Origin: a virus
Length of the DNA stretch: 33,920 bases
Virus record (IMG/VR): IMGVR_UViG_3300042154_001699
Location: 1 to 33,920 of that record
Direction: 5' to 3' (one strand)
Positions 29,931 to 33,920 of this stretch are shown piece by piece. How positions within the stretch are numbered: the stretch's first letter is position 1; each line of letters opens with the position of its first letter. The translations under genes were made by a program, and so were the position numbers. The notes under the pieces are model-generated. The model was given only the letters and a program-made list of their open reading frames with translations, was not told the DNA's origin and did no database searches.

Positions 29931-29931
29931 T

Positions 29932-30360
29932 TTATAATTGTTCTACTATATTTCTAATTCTTATTACTTTTCTGACTTCATAAAATCCATCGTATAATTC
30001 TTCTATATATCCAGTAGATTCAAGGTTGTTTGTGATTACTTTAAAATCTGGACTTGCATCTGGAAGAGAGCTTCTATTTATTAATAATTGCATTACCGAG
30101 TTAGTAATAGCATCTGCATCAAATTTAGAATAAGTAGCTCCATTTGTTCCTGTAAATACTTGTACTGTTACTACACAATTACTATTAAAATTACTTTTTG
30201 TCGATTCATCAACTACACTAATGTTAGATATTTGTATATAAGGATATACTGCTTTATTTGGAACATTATCATAAATAGGAACGGCTACTGCATTTAAAGT
30301 AACAGCACCATTTAATTTATTGTAATAAGCCTTTCTTAAACTATATCCTACGTCTTTCAT
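29932..30360 (-). CDS. Tail completion/terminator protein (DUF3168-like)
   Basis: 142 aa. The start SLRKAYYNKLNG, the VPIYDNVPNKAVYPYIQIS turn, CVVTVQVFTGTN and ISNSVMQLLINRS-like helix (here DADAITNSVMQLLINRSSLP) are typical of DUF3168 tail terminator proteins. It caps the tail tube and joins it to the head. Gene order before the tail tube supports it. The upstream stop overlaps its start by one base. Confidence 0.8.
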   Translation of the reverse strand: MKDVGYSLRKAYYNKLNGAVTLNAVAVPIYDNVPNKAVYPYIQISNISVVDESTKSNFNSNCVVTVQVFTGTNGATYSKFDADAITNSVMQLLINRSSLPDASPDFKVITNNLESTGYIEELYDGFYEVRKVIRIRNIVEQL

Positions 30361-30785
30361 TATTTTTCTACTGGTATTTCTTCTGCTTTCGGCTCAATAA
30401 TTGGTTCAACTTGAGCTGCAACTTCAACTATTGGCTCTACTATCGGCTCAATAACACTATTCCATGGCAAAGGTAATACAACTTCAACTGGATTAATTTG
30501 TAAAGCAATATTATTTTCTAATGATAATTGCATATCTTCAACAGGCAATATTTGCTCTAACCAATTAATAACTTCCTGTTCTGTTACATCTGCATAAGGT
30601 GTAAAGTTTTGAGGATTAGGTTGAGCTACGCTTGATGCTCCATAAGTTCCTGAAAAATATGTTTTATCGCCATCTACTTGACTAGCATTATATCTCCAAT
30701 GAATAATATTAATCACATTTGGTAATCCTTCTGATTCTACTGCACAATTAAGTTGGGATATTACCCATTCAAAGTTTGTTTCCAT
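30360..30785 (-). CDS. DUF7936-like phage protein
   Basis: 141 aa. The NFEWVISQLNCAVESEGLPN start, NIIHWRYNASQVDG and FTPYADVTEQEVINWLEQIL followed by LQINPVEVVLPLPW are the family pattern. Residues ~110-141 are a Glu/Pro/Ile repeat (PIVEPIVEVAAQVEPIIEPK). It is encoded in tail gene clusters of many phages; the role is unknown, perhaps fibre assembly. It starts two bases after the GIY-YIG gene. Confidence 0.75.
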   Translation of the reverse strand: METNFEWVISQLNCAVESEGLPNVINIIHWRYNASQVDGDKTYFSGTYGASSVAQPNPQNFTPYADVTEQEVINWLEQILPVEDMQLSLENNIALQINPVEVVLPLPWNSVIEPIVEPIVEVAAQVEPIIEPKAEEIPVEK

Positions 30786-30786
30786 T

Positions 30787-31392
30787 TTATTTGATTAATG
30801 CTTTTAGTTCTTCTATCTTTCTTGGCTTTCTGCCTATTCTTTCTGGATGCTTATATTTCCATACAAATCCATACGCTTGTTTAAACTTACCTTGACAACA
30901 TCTCATAATATTTGTAGAATGTTTACCAACTTCTTTAGTAGCATCAACAAACCCATCCCATTCTTTTATAAAGTTACCTTGTAAATCGTATTGTAAAATA
31001 GGTAGTTTTTGATTATCACCCATTTTCTTTTTTGCAGATTCAGACATTTTTTTACCAATGGAAGCTTTAGATAACTTTATTCTTAATTCAGAATTTGAAC
31101 TCATATTTAGTACCCCATCTCCACCATCTGTTAAATTAACTAAACATCCTGTTTTTAAGTCAACCCTACCATATAGACTGATAAACTCCTTTTCTTTTTC
31201 TTTTGCTTCTTCTATTGTTAAATTGTCTATTAATATTTCAACATCATAATTAGTATAGTTAATAATATTAGTCCAATGTTTATTTCTGCAAGTTCTTTTA
31301 TATGCCCTTTTGTAATCATCATCAATATTACTAATCCCAATATAAAATGGTTGATTTGTGTCAAGTCTAATATGTCTATATAAATATGCCAT
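30787..31392 (-). CDS. GIY-YIG endonuclease with NUMOD domains (homing endonuclease-like)
   Basis: 201 aa. N-terminal GIY-YIG catalytic domain (YLYRHI, FYIGIS at residues 3-20, Arg at 33, EFISLYG), then two NUMOD3-like segments (SEASIGKKMSESAKKKMG-type around residues 105-125), and a NUMOD1 domain (ILQYDLQGNFIKEWD, ATKEVGKHSTNIMRCCQG, YGFVWKYK). This layout is typical of free-standing homing endonucleases such as the Seg family. It lies between the tail fibre and the structural genes and probably was inserted there (inference). No intron is seen. Confidence 0.85.
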   Translation of the reverse strand: MAYLYRHIRLDTNQPFYIGISNIDDDYKRAYKRTCRNKHWTNIINYTNYDVEILIDNLTIEEAKEKEKEFISLYGRVDLKTGCLVNLTDGGDGVLNMSSNSELRIKLSKASIGKKMSESAKKKMGDNQKLPILQYDLQGNFIKEWDGFVDATKEVGKHSTNIMRCCQGKFKQAYGFVWKYKHPERIGRKPRKIEELKALIK

Positions 31393-33920
31393 TATTTTTG
31401 TTCTAAAGATACTATTCTTGCTTCTAAATCTTTAATAATTTGGGTTTGTTCTTGAACTGCTTTTACTAACATTGGAACTAAAAAATCTGTTTTTAGTCCA
31501 AGCATTCCAGTTTTATCATCTATAATACTAACTGCTTCAGGTAGAATTTCTTGTATTTCTTGAGCTATAAATCCAAGATTATTTTTAGTTCCATTGATAT
31601 AATCGAAATACTTTGGTTTTAATTTATTTACAAATTCAATTCCATTTTCAACATTTGAAATGTTTTCTTTCATTCGTAAATCAGAACCATAAGTCCAAGC
31701 CGAAGCCTTTAAATATCCAGCACCGTCATTTCTTACCCACATAGTAGAAACTGGCGTAGAATCATAAACAATTAAACCATAATTAGAACTACTTGTATCA
31801 CTTCCTTTTATTGATAATTTTCCAAAAGGGTCGCTTAAATTTATTCCTACGTTCCCCCCACTTGTTATGCGCATACCTTCGGCTAATGTACCAATCGCAG
31901 CAGTTAAAAAGGTTAAGTCAGCCGCTCTTGTACTTCTGTCAGTAATTATTGAAGAAATTGCTGATAAATAGTCAGGGTCTAAACTTGATGAATTAAAGCC
32001 AAATGCTATACCCGCAGAAACACCATTGGCACCTGCTCCATTTCTAAGTGATAATTGGTATTCAGTTGCGGAACTTGCAGTTGTAAATACATCAAGTCTT
32101 TTACTCGGACTTGTCGTTCCTATACCTACTCTATTATTTGTACTATCTACATATAAAGTATTTGTATCAATAGTTAAATCACCACTAAACGTAGCACTTG
32201 TACCACTTAATGCTCCTGTAAGAATACCTCCTGTCAATGGTAAGTAACCACTCAAATCGGATGTCAAAGCTAAAGTACCTGTAGCTGATGGTAGCGTATA
32301 GGTGTATGTTCCGTTACCTAAATTACCTGCATTGTTTATCGTGAATTTTGTTCCTGCTGAATTACTAAAATTTGCTAAATTTCCAGAGCCGTTATTGGTT
32401 ACATATAAAGTTGCAAATCCTGTTGCATTATTTAAAAAATATCCACCAATGCCATTACCAGCAGTACCATTAATACCCGCTCCACCAGTCCCAGTAGATT
32501 CACCATAAATTGCCGTACCTGTTGTAGCACTTGCATACACTCCAAAACCTGTTGTAGCAGTACCTCTAATTGCCTTACCTGATGTTGCTACACTACCAAT
32601 AATATCACCACTTGTGCCTGTCATTGATAATCCAATACCATAAAGAGAACCTGTGAGCGTTTTATCGCCTGCAAAGGTTTGAGTCCCTGTGGTTACAACA
32701 CCTCTAGCAGTTGCACTTGCATCAGGTACGTTTAACGTAATTACAGGCGTTGTAGTGCCGTTTGCTACTGTTGATGACAAGTCAGTACCTGTAGTTCCTA
32801 AAGTTAAAGCAGCTACGCTTGTAACGCTTCCTGTGCCATAGGCAGTAGAATCAACCGAGCCATCAGCCTTTAAGAATTGACTTGAAGTTCCTCCTGATTT
32901 AATGAATGATGCGCCTGTAATATTACCACCACTTGTAATAGATGCTTTTACATTATTTCCATTAAACCCAAAATTAAATACATTACTAGAATCAACATAA
33001 GTTTGCCAATATGCTGTATTAGCAGGGTTATAAATTATACTTAAAGCTCCAGAAGTAAGATTTAAAGTGCTATTTAAAATTACGGCATCTATAAATGTTT
33101 TTTGCCCTGCAAATGTTTGCGTTCCTGTGGTAATTAAACCTCTATTACTTGCACTCGCACTCGGAATATTAAACGTATGAGTATCAACTGAACTTGAAAT
33201 ATTAAAATCAGTACCTGTACTTCCAACCGCAAAATACTGAGCCTGTTTTGTTAAGCCGTTAAGCGCCGTTAATCCATTTGAAAAGGTTGTAACTATCTCT
33301 GATAAATGATTATCCTCGGTATGTAGAGTTATCGTTCTGCCTGAATGCGTAACATAAACCCGAATCGCTAACCTGTCTGTTATTGTTAAGACAGTTTCAG
33401 GAATACCAACCGAAGTATAATAAATATCTATTGCCGTACCGTTTGTAATCCCCTCTGGCGTAGTTGCGCTAGAACCTAACAGAGTAAATGTAGTGCCGTT
33501 ATATTTGTAAACCTCTACATAAAAAGATGGTGTACCTCCGCTAGATGATGCACTGAAATACATTTCAACGTTCCAATTACCTGCCGGTATTAGTAAAGAT
33601 GCAGGGTCATTTGCATCTGTTATAAACTGAGCAATATATCCATCTGCGCCGATAGTAAAATCAGTACCTGTGCCGATAACAGGTGTTTTATTCATTTCAT
33701 AATAGGCATTGCCTCCTATTGTACCCTGACTAACAGAGCCGTTAAGATAATAGGCAACAGACGAACCACCGCCTCCGCTTGTTGGGAAATCAGCTAATGC
33801 TCCATCGCCTCTAATATACTGAGATGCTGCACCTATTGCCGTTACTGCTAAAGTCCCTGCGCTTGTAATTGGAGAGTTAGCAACCGAGAAAGCCGATGGC
33901 ATTGTTAAACCAACTGAACT
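31392..33920 (-). CDS. Tail fibre protein, C-terminal part with S74 chaperone (cut by right edge)
   Basis: The frame is open to base 33920: six codons (SSVGLT) precede the first ATG at 33902, so the 5' end is outside the window. Repeats such as PSAFSVANSP, VTSVAALTLGTTG and GVVTTGTQTFAGDKT fill residues 1-750 and are shared with the gene at the left edge. The C-terminal ~95 residues are a peptidase S74 intramolecular chaperone: SDLRMKENIS (Ser and Lys five residues apart as in endosialidase Ser911/Lys916), KPKYFDYINGTKNNLGFIAQ and the ending coiled coil VKAVQEQTQIIKDLEARIVS. It trimerises and then cleaves itself off. If the genome is circular, this and the left-edge gene are one protein of about 1344 residues. 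Confidence 0.88.
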   Translation of the reverse strand, partial: SSVGLTMPSAFSVANSPITSAGTLAVTAIGAASQYIRGDGALADFPTSGGGGSSVAYYLNGSVSQGTIGGNAYYEMNKTPVIGTGTDFTIGADGYIAQFITDANDPASLLIPAGNWNVEMYFSASSSGGTPSFYVEVYKYNGTTFTLLGSSATTPEGITNGTAIDIYYTSVGIPETVLTITDRLAIRVYVTHSGRTITLHTEDNHLSEIVTTFSNGLTALNGLTKQAQYFAVGSTGTDFNISSSVDTHTFNIPSASASNRGLITTGTQTFAGQKTFIDAVILNSTLNLTSGALSIIYNPANTAYWQTYVDSSNVFNFGFNGNNVKASITSGGNITGASFIKSGGTSSQFLKADGSVDSTAYGTGSVTSVAALTLGTTGTDLSSTVANGTTTPVITLNVPDASATARGVVTTGTQTFAGDKTLTGSLYGIGLSMTGTSGDIIGSVATSGKAIRGTATTGFGVYASATTGTAIYGESTGTGGAGINGTAGNGIGGYFLNNATGFATLYVTNNGSGNLANFSNSAGTKFTINNAGNLGNGTYTYTLPSATGTLALTSDLSGYLPLTGGILTGALSGTSATFSGDLTIDTNTLYVDSTNNRVGIGTTSPSKRLDVFTTASSATEYQLSLRNGAGANGVSAGIAFGFNSSSLDPDYLSAISSIITDRSTRAADLTFLTAAIGTLAEGMRITSGGNVGINLSDPFGKLSIKGSDTSSSNYGLIVYDSTPVSTMWVRNDGAGYLKASAWTYGSDLRMKENISNVENGIEFVNKLKPKYFDYINGTKNNLGFIAQEIQEILPEAVSIIDDKTGMLGLKTDFLVPMLVKAVQEQTQIIKDLEARIVSLEQK

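Noticed and set aside
30088-30297. Plus-strand Cys/Tyr/Ile-rich frame
   Set aside because: It is antisense to the tail completion gene and shows mirrored codon composition.

Overview
The window looks like a nearly complete genome of a small siphovirus (non-contractile tail, HK97-fold capsid) infecting a Bacteroidetes host, probably of the Flavobacteriia. The base for this is an AT-rich sequence, TAnnTTTG-type -7 promoter boxes, A-rich leaders instead of strong Shine-Dalgarno sites in front of several genes, and tail-fibre and lysis proteins of the kind seen in flavobacterial phages. I see no integrase, excisionase or CI-type repressor, so a virulent lifestyle is likely.

Layout. Positions 1-9186 (minus strand) carry the head module, read right to left: hypothetical gene, small and large terminase, portal, prohead protease, major capsid protein, small gene, adaptor, head closure, gp10-like neck protein, then the 5' part of a tail-fibre gene that runs off the left edge. 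Positions 9235-10104 are a divergent control region. Positions 10105-21163 (plus strand) are the early/replication module: mini-genes, a Gp88-like protein, small unknown genes, an XRE regulator, a Rad52-type annealing protein, a YqaJ-type exonuclease, an SSB-tail-like protein, three small proteins resembling the DNA-binding domain of DnaA, an O-type replication initiator, a DnaB helicase, a class II tRNA, and an MazZ-like nucleotide hydrolase. A convergent junction with a terminator lies at 21164-21439. Positions 21440-33920 (minus strand) carry, read right to left, the 3' part of a tail-fibre gene with an S74 chaperone domain, a GIY-YIG endonuclease, DUF7936-like and tail-completion genes, two tail-tube paralogues, the tail chaperones with a -1 frameshift, tape measure, a large tail protein, a lysis cassette (XhlA-like, DUF5675, basic protein, holin-like, u-spanin-like), a metallophosphoesterase and a RusA resolvase.

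The two edges fit each other. The left edge cuts a tail-fibre gene after exactly 502 codons. The right edge starts inside a tail-fibre reading frame at a codon boundary, and joining them gives the usual head-neck-tail order. The sequence is therefore best read as a circular or circularly permuted genome cut inside one long tail-fibre gene, although repeats in that gene leave room for a gap.

The most interesting parts are: a lambda-like origin (three 22-bp iterons plus an AT-rich stretch) inside the replication initiator gene; three DnaA domain IV-like proteins without an ATPase domain, together with recurring DnaA-box-like TTATCTACA sites; a class II tRNA whose anticodon and identity positions fit Asp; and several structured or repeated non-coding elements.
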